Assembly: GCA_024138025.1 (NCBI GenBank)
Contig: JAMXBD010004237.1
Span: 1-64,000 of the forward strand
Length of the DNA stretch: 64,000 nt
Reading direction: 5' to 3'
Origin: Combretum micranthum
Lineage: Eukaryota > Streptophyta > Magnoliopsida > Myrtales > Combretaceae
Each line of letters starts with the position of its first letter. Positions within the stretch are counted from its first letter, which is position 1. Shown here piece after piece: positions 1 through 10,598 of the stretch. A model generated the notes under the pieces. The model was given only the letters and a program-made list of their open reading frames with translations. It ran no database searches and was not told the origin of the DNA. Both the position numbers and the translations under genes were made by a program.

Positions 1-108
1 ACCTTTTACTTTTAAACCTAAGTAAATAACAGATCGAGCGGGCAAACGTTAATGTAAAGGCAAACGAAACTAGGGCAAACCCCTCATTAATAAAAAAAAC
101 AAAAGAAA

Positions 109-179
109 AGGTCCCACCGGAGTCGAACCCAGGTCGCTGGATTCAAAGTCCAGAGTGCTAACCACTACACCATGGAACC
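109..179 (-). tRNA. tRNA-Gln (UUG), one base short in the T arm
   Basis: Read on the minus strand from 179, the sequence has the 7-bp acceptor pair GGTTCCA/TGGGACC, a D arm GTGT...GCAC, an anticodon stem CTGGA/TCCAG and the loop CTTTGAA with anticodon TTG, followed by the T-loop TTCGACT. This is glutamine tRNA for CAA codons. The 3' side of the T stem reads CCGG where the 5' side (CTGGG) calls for CCCGG, so one C of a CCC run (plus strand near 119-120) is missing and the molecule is 71 instead of 72 nt. A T-rich Pol III terminator follows at once (A runs at 92-99, 101-104 and 106-109 on the plus strand). It could be a decayed gene or a base-calling error in a real one. Confidence 0.85.
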
Positions 180-1038
180 GAATTTGTCATTTTTTTAATG
201 AATTTTTATTAATCAGTTGAAGGAAAACTCAAACAAGGCATTTGATATTTCTGAAAGGGTGCTAACGTGAAAAATCTCCTTTTTATTTCAGAAGTTAATG
301 AAAGATGATTTCTTTGAAAAAAAAAAAAAAAAAAGGTATTCATTTCTACTTATACAGTATAAAGAATTTCATAATAGAACTATATTTTTTTATTAATTCT
401 TAATTATCAATAATATCTTTGATAAATTTTTATTAGTTAGTTTCCATAGAGTTTCATATAATATTAGAAAATGTTTAAGTAATTTTAAAGTATCAAATAA
501 TTTAAAATATAGATATCATAAATAACCTCTCCTCATTTCACTTATGTGAATAATGAAATCAAAAGCAAAAATAAGATAAATTGCAAACACTCCCTACTAA
601 TATTTGGTTGATATGCACTTTTTCATTACCTTTGGAATTGCAAACTTAGATTCCAAATGGAAATATTTAAAATATGTGGATCTAGACCCAAGGTGACACA
701 AATACATTAAAAACAACAAATTGTTTAAGTGATGTGGGGCTAGGGAAGAAAAAAAAATGTTTTTCATGTTTCTATGAAAAGAAGAGAAAGAACCTGAAAA
801 GATAACCTAGTAGTTCACACACCATTAGATTGATTTGATGATGACTTTCACTACTACTGAATTGTGTGGCTTCACATTACATAGTTTTTTTGTTGAAATT
901 ATACCTATAAGATTTTAATGAAATCACACCATTAAAGAAAAGGAAAAGACATTACACCAATTCTTAAAAAAATAAATAACTTTCATGTAATAAATAATTC
1001 ATTCACTCATCATCAAGTTACGACTTTACCTATTCATA
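180..1038. other. AT-rich intergenic stretch
   Basis: No coding, RNA or repeat structure that I can support, apart from an 18-nt poly-A tract at about 317-334. Confidence 0.5.
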
Positions 1039-2014
1039 AGATAAAATAAAATCTAATGTCCTAGAAGATTAGATGATTTGATATCTAAAATAAGATTTTA
1101 ATCCAATCAAATCCTAAGATAATAAAATCAAATCTAATAAAATAAAATATAATAACTGAATTATATCTATCCTCGTGAAATGAAAATATATCTATATCTC
1201 CATATTATTTACTTGATTTGCTTCATCATTCTTTGTTAAAAGATTTGTCCTTAAATCTAAAGAAACCTGTATTTAGATAAAAAAAAAAATTAAGACACAA
1301 AAAAAAAATGATTTCCACTAGCCTTTAACCAAACCGATCATCAACTATCATCAATTTCTAATTGATATTTAATAATGTCAAAATAAAGTGGATAACTTGC
1401 AAATATTAATAATGAATAGATATGATATATTTTGATTGGAAAATTGACCTTTTTTTTTTTGTTAGCTCAATGAATGGATCAACTTCTTAGACAATTCTAA
1501 TCTCCCATCTATTCTAGACCAAGATTAGTGATCTCAGTAGTTGAATCTCTTGGAGCATCCTTATCTTCATCAATCTGAATACATCAATTTATTCTACCTC
1601 GATAATGTCAGCTTCAATTGGAGTCTCTTCAAACTCCATTTTTGCGGTCTCTACAATCTTTAAATCTTTATCGTCTTTGCTAACCTTCTCTATAACATCA
1701 AGGTATTATTTTAAATTTTTCAAGTGTTAGCTCAGTTTCAAGGGACTTGTGCTTTATAAAGTTTTGATAGCCATTACGTGATTTTGGAATTAAAGATATG
1801 ACAGATTTCTTTTGATCCACAAGCAAATTTTGGAATTCTTAGGGCTCCAAAACAATGATCAAAGTTGGCGGCCTTGTTCATTTAATTTAGTATTAATTTC
1901 ATCTAACTTAGGCATAAACTTCTTGAGGGATTTCATTTCATCTGTCATGAAACTTATCTTCTTTGAACCTACAGAGGAATGTCAAATCAAATCCTAAGGA
2001 GAATAAGATAGTAA

Positions 2015-2028
2015 GTTTTGATACCAAA
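2015..2028 (-). other. Primer-binding site (initiator tRNA-Met type)
   Basis: Minus-strand reading gives TTTGGTATCAAAAC, close to the TGGTATCAGAGC core that primes from plant initiator tRNA-Met. It sits two bases inside the LTR edge at 2031, which fixes the element's orientation. Confidence 0.6.
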
Positions 2029-2030
2029 TT

Positions 2031-2537
2031 TGAAGTAGGATAGAAAAGTAAAAACAAATAATAGAAAGAACACAATATAAGAGTTGTAGAAAATTATATA
2101 AAAAAATTAAATGAAACAAAAATTATAGTAAAGATTTTGAAGAAACTCAATACAAATAGCAAGAATTAAAAAAATAAAACTAAGAACGTTTATTTACTTC
2201 TTGTAAAACGATCCAAAAATTCTAATTGATCCTTAACGTTCTGATTATCGAGCTAATTTATGATTAAGGTCGTAGCCAAAATCCACGAAAGCAACATCCA
2301 ATAATTTCTTGTCAGAAGGAAAGCAACCAGTACGAAGCAACCTACTTTTAGGATAAATTAAAATCTAATGTATTGGAAGATTGAAAGATTACACATCTAA
2401 AATAACGTATCAATCCTATTAATTCTTAAGATAACAAAATCAAATATAACAAAATAAAATATAATAACCAAATCATATTTATTCTAATAAAATAAAAACC
2501 TTCCATATCTTTCATATTATTTTCTTGATTTGCATCA
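2031..2537 (-). repeat. Right (5') LTR of the deleted retroelement
   Basis: Bounded on the plus strand by TG at 2031 and CA at 2537. Its outer 190 bases match 1039-1228 in direct orientation. No intact partner exists for its inner 300 bases. Confidence 0.55.
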
Positions 2538-3128
2538 TTAAGTAAACATATTATTAATAAGATTATTTAAGAAAATACAATTTTTTCCATATGATAGTCA
2601 TCATTTATAAAAAAATAAAAAAAAACCTTTATAATCCCTTGTAAATAACTTGCATATAACCCATTTATTGTAATGTCTATTATATTATTGTAATTATAAT
2701 TTTTTTATTTATAAAGATGTCGGTAAAATATATAAGTACGAAAATCACCCCTTTCTTTTAATAATATGGATAGCTATCTTTTCTTATCTTTTTCTTTTTT
2801 TTCCTCTTTTGCTAGCAATATAAATAACTATCTAATATATCATTAGAGTAATGAAATTCAACCATATTTGGTTAATTTTATGGAAAAACATTTTACATTC
2901 TTTTTTTTTTTAATTTTTGGGTTAATTGAAAGCTTATATTTAAATGCATATTTTTAAAAGATTCAGGGGTTTAAGTACATAATTTTGATAATAAAATACA
3001 TATAAAATAAATAATACAACATCTGTTTGCATTTTAAGCTAAAATTTAACAAAGACAAAACAATTTAAGTTTGATGTGAACTACTCTTAAGGGATTTGTT
3101 TCATTGAATACATTCCACAACCACTAAT
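2538..3128. other. AT-rich intergenic stretch
   Basis: Homopolymer-rich spacer with no gene or repeat that I can define. Confidence 0.5.
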
Positions 3129-3200
3129 GGATCCGTGGCGCAATGGTAGCGCGTCTGACTCCAGATCAGAAGGTTGCGTGTTCGATTCACGTCGGGTTCA
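3129..3200 (+). tRNA. tRNA-Trp (CCA)
   Basis: A complete 72-nt cloverleaf: acceptor pair GGATCCG/CGGGTTC with discriminator A at 3200, D-loop sequence CAATGGTAG, anticodon stem TCTGA/TCAGA around loop CTCCAGA (anticodon CCA), and T-loop TTCGATT between GCGTG and CACGT. It decodes UGG as tryptophan. The first T run that could stop Pol III is TTTTT at 3231-3235, about 30 nt downstream. No stem defect is visible, so this looks functional. Confidence 0.97.
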
Positions 3201-4282
3201 ATCCCGAACCGTTAGCTATTGGCGGATCACTTTTTATTTAATTATTTTTTCTGGATTTTTCTATGATTTTGTTTTTTTGGGCCGATGGATTTTGCTATGA
3301 TATACAAAATTATCAAATGAACCACGCTCTTAAAAATAAATAAAAATATTTATAAGGTTTGAGATCGGTTTTTAATATTCATTTGCCATGTTTAAAGTGT
3401 GGTTTTTTATGAGATTTATTAGGTTTCACTTTTTAAGTGTACATACTTAGGACGCATACCAGCAGAAAAAAAATTGTTATCCTCAGTTTGTGTTCTTACA
3501 AATAAATATCTGATACGTATCAATATGTACTTTTTATATTTTATAAATTTTTATTTTTTAATTTATTAGATACATGTAAATATCTATTAGTGACTCACGT
3601 AAACAAGATAATATATTGAAGACAACAAACACCTTTCACATACCAGCAAACGCATTAAAAAACATATACTACCTCTAATGGCATCGCTTTATCCTGGTTT
3701 CTTTCGATTAACAACAACCATAAACTTATATTATTTGCTAGAGACTTTTAAGTTGTGATAAAGGAACGGTACCATCGTAATTGAATACTATTAGCTAAGT
3801 GCCTTAGACACTTATAAAAAGGAAAAACAAAGAAAGCCTAAAGTTACATGCAATTTATCTTTTCATAAGTTAATATTAAAGAACTAAAATGGTTTTCTCA
3901 AACTTTGTTTGTTGGGGGTGATTTGGAAAAGGTGGAAACGTAGTAATTATTGATTCTCATATTATGGAATCGAAACTTACCTTGTAAATTATAATACTTA
4001 GGAAACTAAAACCTACACCCTCTAGACCTTAAAAGGATATGTTTCATAGTAGGTACATGACATTGGTATATTGTCTTACGCTTTATCTAGTGGACGTGAA
4101 AAAGCAATCAAGGAGGTCCACATGGGGTGCCAAGCCTGACGAAGCTAAAATCTATATTATAAGGTTTTGGGATGCGTTGGAGTAATTTTTAAAATCCTAT
4201 TGTTGCATTTAGTACGGAACATTTATTTGAAATGAAATGGATCCAAAAAAAAAAAATTTAAATGGAATGAAATGAATTATAT
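3201..4282. other. AT-rich intergenic stretch
   Basis: No gene recognised. Around 4230-4280 there is a GGAATG/GAAATG-rich segment resembling the MITE-like sequence that starts at 4283. Confidence 0.4.
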
Positions 4283-5772
4283 TGTCATGTTTAATACTTT
4301 GGAATAGATCTATAATAGAATTGTGATTCTATGATCCATTTTAATTTTAATATTTGAACACATATTTAAAAATTAAAATTGCAATTTCTTGGAATTAGTG
4401 ATCTCGACTATAAAAGGAAATTCGATTATGTTTTTGTTCTATCCAAACTTCATTAATTATATGTAGTTCAATAACTATTTTTTCATACCGCATATTTATA
4501 ATTTATATTTATTATTAGGCATAGTTTTGATAAATACGCTTTATAGTTATTTCATTATATTTTACTATGTTTACATCATCGAATGTAGTAATGGATTTAT
4601 TATTAACAAACTCATTTTATTTTGATATATTTTATTCCAAATTATTTTCATGTACTAAAAATGCGTAAAAATGATAAATCCATTCATATGTTTAGATATG
4701 ACAAAAAAAAAATCATTTGTTTAGAAGAATACATCGGCTAGAACGAAGCAAAAATGTGTATAAACTATATTTATAAAAAGTTTCCCTGATAATAAATATA
4801 TAATATGTGTGTCATTAGTTCAAATCTAGTATAATGTGAAGTATAATTGGGATTGGCAATTCGGACTTATACCATGGAGCTACAAAATAAAACAAAGTAG
4901 TGGTGTGCCAGGGGATTGTTTAGCACAACTACTTTGACACTCAAGTCAAGTTGTATCCAAAATGTATAAAGGTTAAAAAGTACTAGAGTTATTAAAGTAA
5001 CATACTTATTTTTGCAATGCACAGTAGGGACATTTATAGGATGCAATCTCTTGGCAATTATGTATGTCATCCAATCATGGAGTAATGAGAAGTCAAGGGT
5101 CATTATGAATGTAGGGACTAGGCCACTAATCTACGTTCAATCGTTTTCCCTAGTAAAGCTAGTGGTGGTTGAGAAAAGTATGCCAAGTGGCCTTGGTTCG
5201 ATGTTCGCCTAATACATGATTTCGTAGGTTAGTTTCCAAAGTTAGGGCAGTCAAAACTCTTCTAAGATTCAAAGTGAGTTAGAGCAACTTAGGCTTGAAC
5301 ATAATAGGTTAACCCTGACATGCAATAGGTCGCCCTTAACATGTAATGGGTTGAACTAAGTTTAGGAAGCTCATGATATATAATTGAACATCAATAATGT
5401 CATAAGGTAGAAGCATAATTAAAATGCACATAATTAATGAAGTCATAACTCTTTCGAGATCTAAAGTAAGTCATAATAGGTTAGGTTTAAGCCCGTTGTG
5501 CTATCCTTACCATGCAATAGGTCAGACTTGGCCTAAGAAGCCCATGGCCCATAATTGACCATCAATAATGTAATAGCATAGAAGTGTAATTAAACTATAT
5601 AAAATTAAGGAAGTTAGAATGTAATTATGAATCAAATTTCTCTTTAAAACCGGAATCATCAATTTCAAGAAATCATATTTCCAACATCTAAAAGCATATC
5701 TAAACATGAGAAAAGAAATGGAACCTTGAATGATGATTTTTTTGAATCCATTCCCGTATACCAAATATGGCA
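4283..5772. mobile_element. Possible MITE-like element of the GGAATG family with nested repeat
   Basis: The left end reads TGTCATGTTTAATACTTTGG. The right end, reverse-complemented from 5772, reads TGCCATATTTGGTATACGGG; the two agree at roughly two thirds of positions. A segment at 5644-5772 is related to 53655-53760, where a similar left end (TGTCACGTTTGGTATTCAGG) occurs. The dispersed repeat at 4811-5620 lies inside. No matching flanking duplication is seen, so the ends may belong to different copies. Confidence 0.3.
4811..5620 (+). repeat. Dispersed repeat family, copy A
   Basis: This stretch is related to 22700-23405 in inverted orientation and to 24855-25260 in direct orientation. Shared landmarks are a TCATTAGTTCAAA start, a segment around GACATTTATAGGATGCAATC, and a segment around AAAAGTATGCCAAGTGGCC. 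From about 5290 to 5620 it contains two imperfect tandem units that share a CATAATAGGTTA start and a TTGA(A/C)CATCAATAATGT core. No intact ORF spans the copies, so this looks like a non-autonomous or decayed element of unknown class. Confidence 0.6.
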
Positions 5773-6514
5773 TTAAAGATTTTGAGATGATTTTAAAATT
5801 CTATGAAAAATTCAAAACCTGACTTCTTTTGTTTAATCCAAAACCTTACTTGTTATGTATCCTGCTCGTCCTAGTTCCTCACTTTTAGGTGTCTTCCCTC
5901 TCATCCTTCATGTTAATTTTGCACAACACTCTACCATCATAGGAAGGAACCAATATTAGAAAAAAAAAAAAAAACGAGCATTTGTTTGATGGGGTTAATA
6001 AACCTCAACCTAACCTTTGTGACAACATGGCTTGAACTAGAATGTGAGAAGCTCATAATGAATTCCATCAACAATATGGATGTACATCTTGTTACCACTA
6101 ATATGTAGAATCTTATTTTCTTCTTTCCTCTTAGTTGGTTTTTTTCCTCTCTCTTTTTCTCCATTATTTTTATTTATGCTGCGTTTCAAGATTTTTTTGC
6201 ATAGAGTATTTGAAGGTTGCAATTTTTCCATTAACCATGAACTAAAATGTTCTAAATATGTGTCAATCTAATGGTCAAAAAGTAAAAAAAAGGGAAAAAA
6301 ATGTGTGAATGAAATTTTTATCAAATGTGTTGACTTTGTTATGCAAACTAATATCACATAAGTTTTTAGTCTCTGCATGTTTAATTATGATTCAATCAAA
6401 TATGAATATTAAGGCACCTCTCGTGAGATTATTAATTAATCAAGTGGATTTTGAGCTTCCCATTATCAGAGGTTGTAGATTTCAAGCATAAAATAAAAAA
6501 CCTTATAGAGTTTG
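5773..6514. other. AT-rich intergenic stretch
   Basis: Short open frames occur on both strands here but have no recognisable composition. Nothing can be supported. Confidence 0.4.
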
Positions 6515-8050
6515 TGTAATGCCCTAACGTGATGGCATTACAACCCGCCACGTGTCATTAACACAGATGAACACGCTAAGGTCATAAAATACTTATCCAC
6601 AATTACTCAAAACATATGTTTTCAATACTCACATATAAAATATGCATGTTTAAAACATCTCATAAGAATATAGCTCCTGAATAAACTAGTTGACTTAAAC
6701 CAAAGCCAACTCTAAACAACTTAAAACATAAAGGAAAAATCTCATAACTTAGTCTTAAACTCAGAGAACAAGAAAACTCACATAAAACATAGAAAGTTCA
6801 ACAAGTCTTCAACTTAGTCTCATATCAATCCATGTGGTCTAAATATCAGCAAGAATATCTGGTCTACTATCGTCCTCCCCGTAATCCACAAACACTTCAA
6901 AACTAGATAAATCGTAATAAACTAGATCTTTACCTATTCTTGAAAAGGATAAAAGAATGAGTGAAATGCCAAACCACAAACATAAGTACATGTACACACA
7001 TCATACATAATCACATATAACCTATTCTAATGCAGCAAGCACATGATTATTATCTTTTATTTAGCTTGCAAATAACACAATTCAGAACTATTGTACACTA
7101 GTCCCAAACATGAAGTTACTCATGGCTTTGTAAAAACAAGCAGTATAGAAAATAGATAATATATACATATATGGATGTTGGGTATTCCCCACACACTCAG
7201 TGCCATCAATGCACTAACCTGAACTACCGGAATCATCTCTATGCACGAGTCCACTCGGGATACCCTCACACATAGATCATCAAGTTGCCAGCATTAGTAT
7301 CACACTCTGCATGGTTTCTACTAACAGTAGTCAAGCACAAGCAGTAAGCGAAATATAATAAAAGGCCAAATATAATTATATACATTTTACCATATCTAAT
7401 CCTACAAGCACATACAACAAGCAATGAATGATCGTACATGTATCAATCTCAAGGAACAAAACCTTAATTCCACGAATATCCTGATCATATAAACAACATA
7501 GATTTCAATACATCTCTTTTCATATAATGATTTTAATCTAAATATTTTCTTAAACCCTAATCTCCAAAGAAACAAAACCTCACATTTCTCCTTGATTGCA
7601 ACACAGAAATTCTCCAACAGAATCAATCCGCTCAATAAGCTGACAAAATCCTAGAATATGATTCAATACCAAACAACCAAAAACTCAATATAAAATTATA
7701 ACTATGATATAATAAAGATTAAGGATTTAGCAATTTACCTATAATTAAATCCTTAATTCTTCTTGATTGAAATACAAAAATCCTCCAGAATAACTAATTT
7801 CTATTCTCCAAACCTTAGAACTTCATTTAATAACAAACATACCATAAATCAACAAACACTCATAACCATAATATCTTAAGGATTAATAATGTATCAAACT
7901 CACCTAGATTTGATTCTCAATCTTCCATAAAACACCAAATCTCCAGATCTCTAAGAAAATCTAAAGTTTTCTCTAATTTTCCTTCAAAACAAATATATAA
8001 ACCTTAAGGAAAACTGATAAATCTATGAAATCCTAAAGCAAAGATGGTGA
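6515..8050. repeat. Probable decayed LTR-type non-coding repeat
   Basis: It opens with TGTAATGCC, paired with GGCATTACA at 6534-6542. TGTAA(C/T)-type starts with a short inner inverted repeat are common at LTR ends of plant Ty3/gypsy elements. The next 1.5 kb has no ORF and a compositional style (ACATGTACACACATCATAC, CACTCAGTGCC) like such LTRs. I could not find a second copy or a firm far end in the window, so class and limits are inferred. Confidence 0.3.
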
Positions 8051-8560
8051 TTTGATTACATGATCTGTACTTTTGGATCCCCATGGTGGCTATGATCACT
8101 CAGAGAAAGAAAATCTAGGTTTAGGAGTATGTTTGGTATGGAAAGCAAAGGATGGACATAAAAAAAATTGTGCAACCTTCCATCTCATTCGTAAATGTAC
8201 ATTGGCAATTTTTAAAACTTATACCGGTGATGTACATCCAATGCTGATGGTGTAAACGTTAACATTGGCAGCGTATCGCTTTGTCATTTGTCTCAAGTCA
8301 TTTTTCTTCAAGCCTACATCGGCACTAATGCCGGCGGTGTAGCCATCAACACAAGCGGTGTATATACAAAAGTTGGCGGTGTACAAGACTTGAACTCAAT
8401 TCTTTATTTTCAACACGGGCTCTACACTGCCAAAGCCACAGCAACATACGTCGTTAGTGCTACATCCTATACCGGCAGCGTTAAGTCGGTGTTCAATGTA
8501 AAATTTTTATCTTTCGTCATGTGTTTGTCATGTGATCAAAAAACAAATACTTAGATTTTT
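8051..8560. repeat. Array of GGCGGTGTA-like short motifs (CACTA-like subterminal region?)
   Basis: The stretch is GC-richer than its surroundings and repeats variants of (C)GG(C/T)G(G/A)TGTA: CCGGTGATGTAC near 8225, GATGGTGTA near 8247, CCGGCGGTGTA near 8332, AGCGGTGTA near 8355, GGCGGTGTAC near 8374 and CCGGCAGCGTTA near 8473. Irregular arrays of this type mark the subterminal, transposase-binding regions of plant CACTA elements. The CACTA terminal sequence itself is not evident, so the class is inferred. Open frames across it (8073-8255, 8288-8554) look incidental. Confidence 0.35.
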
Positions 8561-8645
8561 TACAATATTATCCTCCTATTTTATGTCACTTGGCACTTAT
8601 ATCCTTCTTTATAAATGATTTACTTGTATATTACGGTTTAGAATG

Positions 8646-9729
8646 TGTAGACCCACTAGAAAATACTCAAAGTGGGTGGGGGGGGGGGGGGGGGGGGGGG
8701 GGCTTGGGGTTAGGGGGTGGGATGGTTGAATTGAGTATTTGACCAAAAATGCTCAAATATTAAATTTTTGTGCAATAGATCAATTTAAAACTTTGATAAC
8801 AACAAATATGACAATGATAGAGTACTATAAGGAATATTACAAAGATAGGGAAAGAAGATTTAAGCTCATATATAATATGAAGTTCAGCCATTTCTTAATC
8901 TTCACGATCACCTAAATTGCTTCTAATGAAGGACTTCACACACTTTATTAATTCAAAAGACATAAGCTCAAATAGTAGTAGTACATAAATTTTACAACTT
9001 TTACGAAATAAATGATTTACTATCTTTTATATTGAACTTTTATAGATAAAAAATATAAGAACAGAGCACTAATTTAATTTTCTCTCTCTTTACAAATTTT
9101 GCAAAACAATGAACACGAGTATAAAAATAATGAGAGAATTTCTGACTTGTTTGTTCACAAATGAAGGCTCTTAAAAAAGACTTTCCCAAGGAACATGCAT
9201 TTATAGATTTTAAAAATTTAAATATCCATTGGAGATAACGTCTGATAGATGACAAACATCAAATGCACAAAATAGTTATTTTATAATACCACCGGCTTAT
9301 TGACGTAACCTTCAACCAGCTCTCTGTTATGAAGATACAAACACATTTTTAAAAGAAGAGTCGCGCCCTAGATCTTATCACACCTTGGATCTTGTCACGC
9401 CTTGGATTTGCCCATTGATCAAGATTGTGTTATTTGAACCTGTCGCGCCCTCAATGAAAGGACCAATTGAGCCCTCGTTTGACCAATATGAAAGCCACGA
9501 TCAAGGCTGGAACTTGTTGATTTTGTATCTGTTTTCGACCTTCTTGTTGGTCCATTTTGCACCTACATAATCTACAGAAAACAACGTACACACAACATAC
9601 ACACATATATATTATAGCATTTTATTAATCCAAGTTGTTTGATAATTAAGTATAATTTAACACAATTGAGTAGTTAATTACATAACTAATTTCCTCATCA
9701 AAGTTTACATTAAGCGCATTGGTTCAACA
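8646..9729 (-). repeat. 3' LTR of copia A
   Basis: The 1084-bp LTR starts TGTAGACCCACTAG and ends GGTTCAACA in plus-strand reading. It aligns with the right LTR throughout, including the shared segment TTTAAAACTTTGATAACAAC. It carries an uninterrupted run of 25 G at 8678-8702 that the other LTR lacks. Confidence 0.88.
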
Positions 9730-9746
9730 ATCTCTCCCTTTTTATT
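9730..9746 (-). other. Polypurine tract of copia A
   Basis: On the minus strand AATAAAAAGGGAGAGAT lies directly before the 3' LTR start TGTTGAACC. This is the position and composition of the primer for plus-strand DNA synthesis. Confidence 0.75.
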
Positions 9747-10598
9747 AGGACAATAATGCACAATTAACTCCCCCTTAATTTAAAACTTCCCTCAATTAAG
9801 CATCTAGATTTCATAACAATTTTCTCAACTTGATTTAAAAACTTGATTTAAGAACTTGATGCTTAACTTTAGAGAATCTTAAGTTACGCTTAATTACCAA
9901 AACTTCACAAATATGCACACAAACATGTTAAATATGTACAATATTTCTCCCCTTGTAGACTCATCAAAAAGGGCAAACTCAAAAATATGCCAAGTAAGGA
10001 GAGGTGCACAAGCAACGTGCAAGTTGTAAAAGATTTTTGATACATGTTTAAGCTTCTCAAACTCATGAAAATTCACATATCACAAATTTATGCAAACTTT
10101 ATAAAAAATTACATGATATATTTCTCAAGAGTGGACAAATTTATCTAAAAAGCTTTTCAAACATTTTTCAATCATTCAAATAAGTCTGAAAAGTAATATT
10201 AAACATGTTCAAACATTGTTTATGCATTAAAAACATAAAAAATCATTTTTATGCTTCAAAACTAAGTTTTAGCACAAATCTAGCTTAAATATGCACAAAA
10301 ACAACATATTATCAAAGATTCATACTTAAGTACAACCAATGCTTCATGCAAGTTTAAAAAGGTATATTAAGCATGGTGGGACTAAACAAACTCACATAGG
10401 TTCACATATTGTAAATTTGTCCAAAAGCACATTCATTCAAATTTGAACTAACACACAGGTTTGTTTAAGTCCATTAAGCATCAAAAACATAAAAAGTCTA
10501 ATTGTGCGCGTTTCAAACAATTTTAGCTCATATTTAGCCCAAAGCATGCACAAAAGCATCTTAAGATCTGGTTCTAGATCAACTTATCTCTATGATAT
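9747..10598 (-). other. 3' non-coding internal region of copia A
   Basis: AT-rich stretch between the end of the RNase H remnant and the polypurine tract, with no ORF of note. Confidence 0.6.

Larger units (their letters stand above)
1039..2537 (-). mobile_element. Deleted LTR-retrotransposon (about 1.5 kb, TRIM/LARD-like)
   Basis: Positions 1039-1228 and about 2347-2537 are direct repeats, differing by scattered substitutions and small indels. The right copy continues inward to 2031, where plus-strand TG marks an LTR edge two bases from a primer-binding site, so the right LTR is about 507 bp and the element lies on the minus strand. The left LTR has lost its outer part, so no target-site duplication can be checked. 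The 0.8 kb interior has short gag-like reading fragments on the minus strand (for example from an ATG at 1948, rich in Lys, Leu and Asp/Glu), all interrupted. Family assignment is open. Confidence 0.6.

Noticed and set aside
8073..8554. Two consecutive open frames that could be a small gene
   Set aside because: They run through the GGCGGTGTA-like motif array; the amino acid pattern reflects the DNA repeat and no domain is recognisable.
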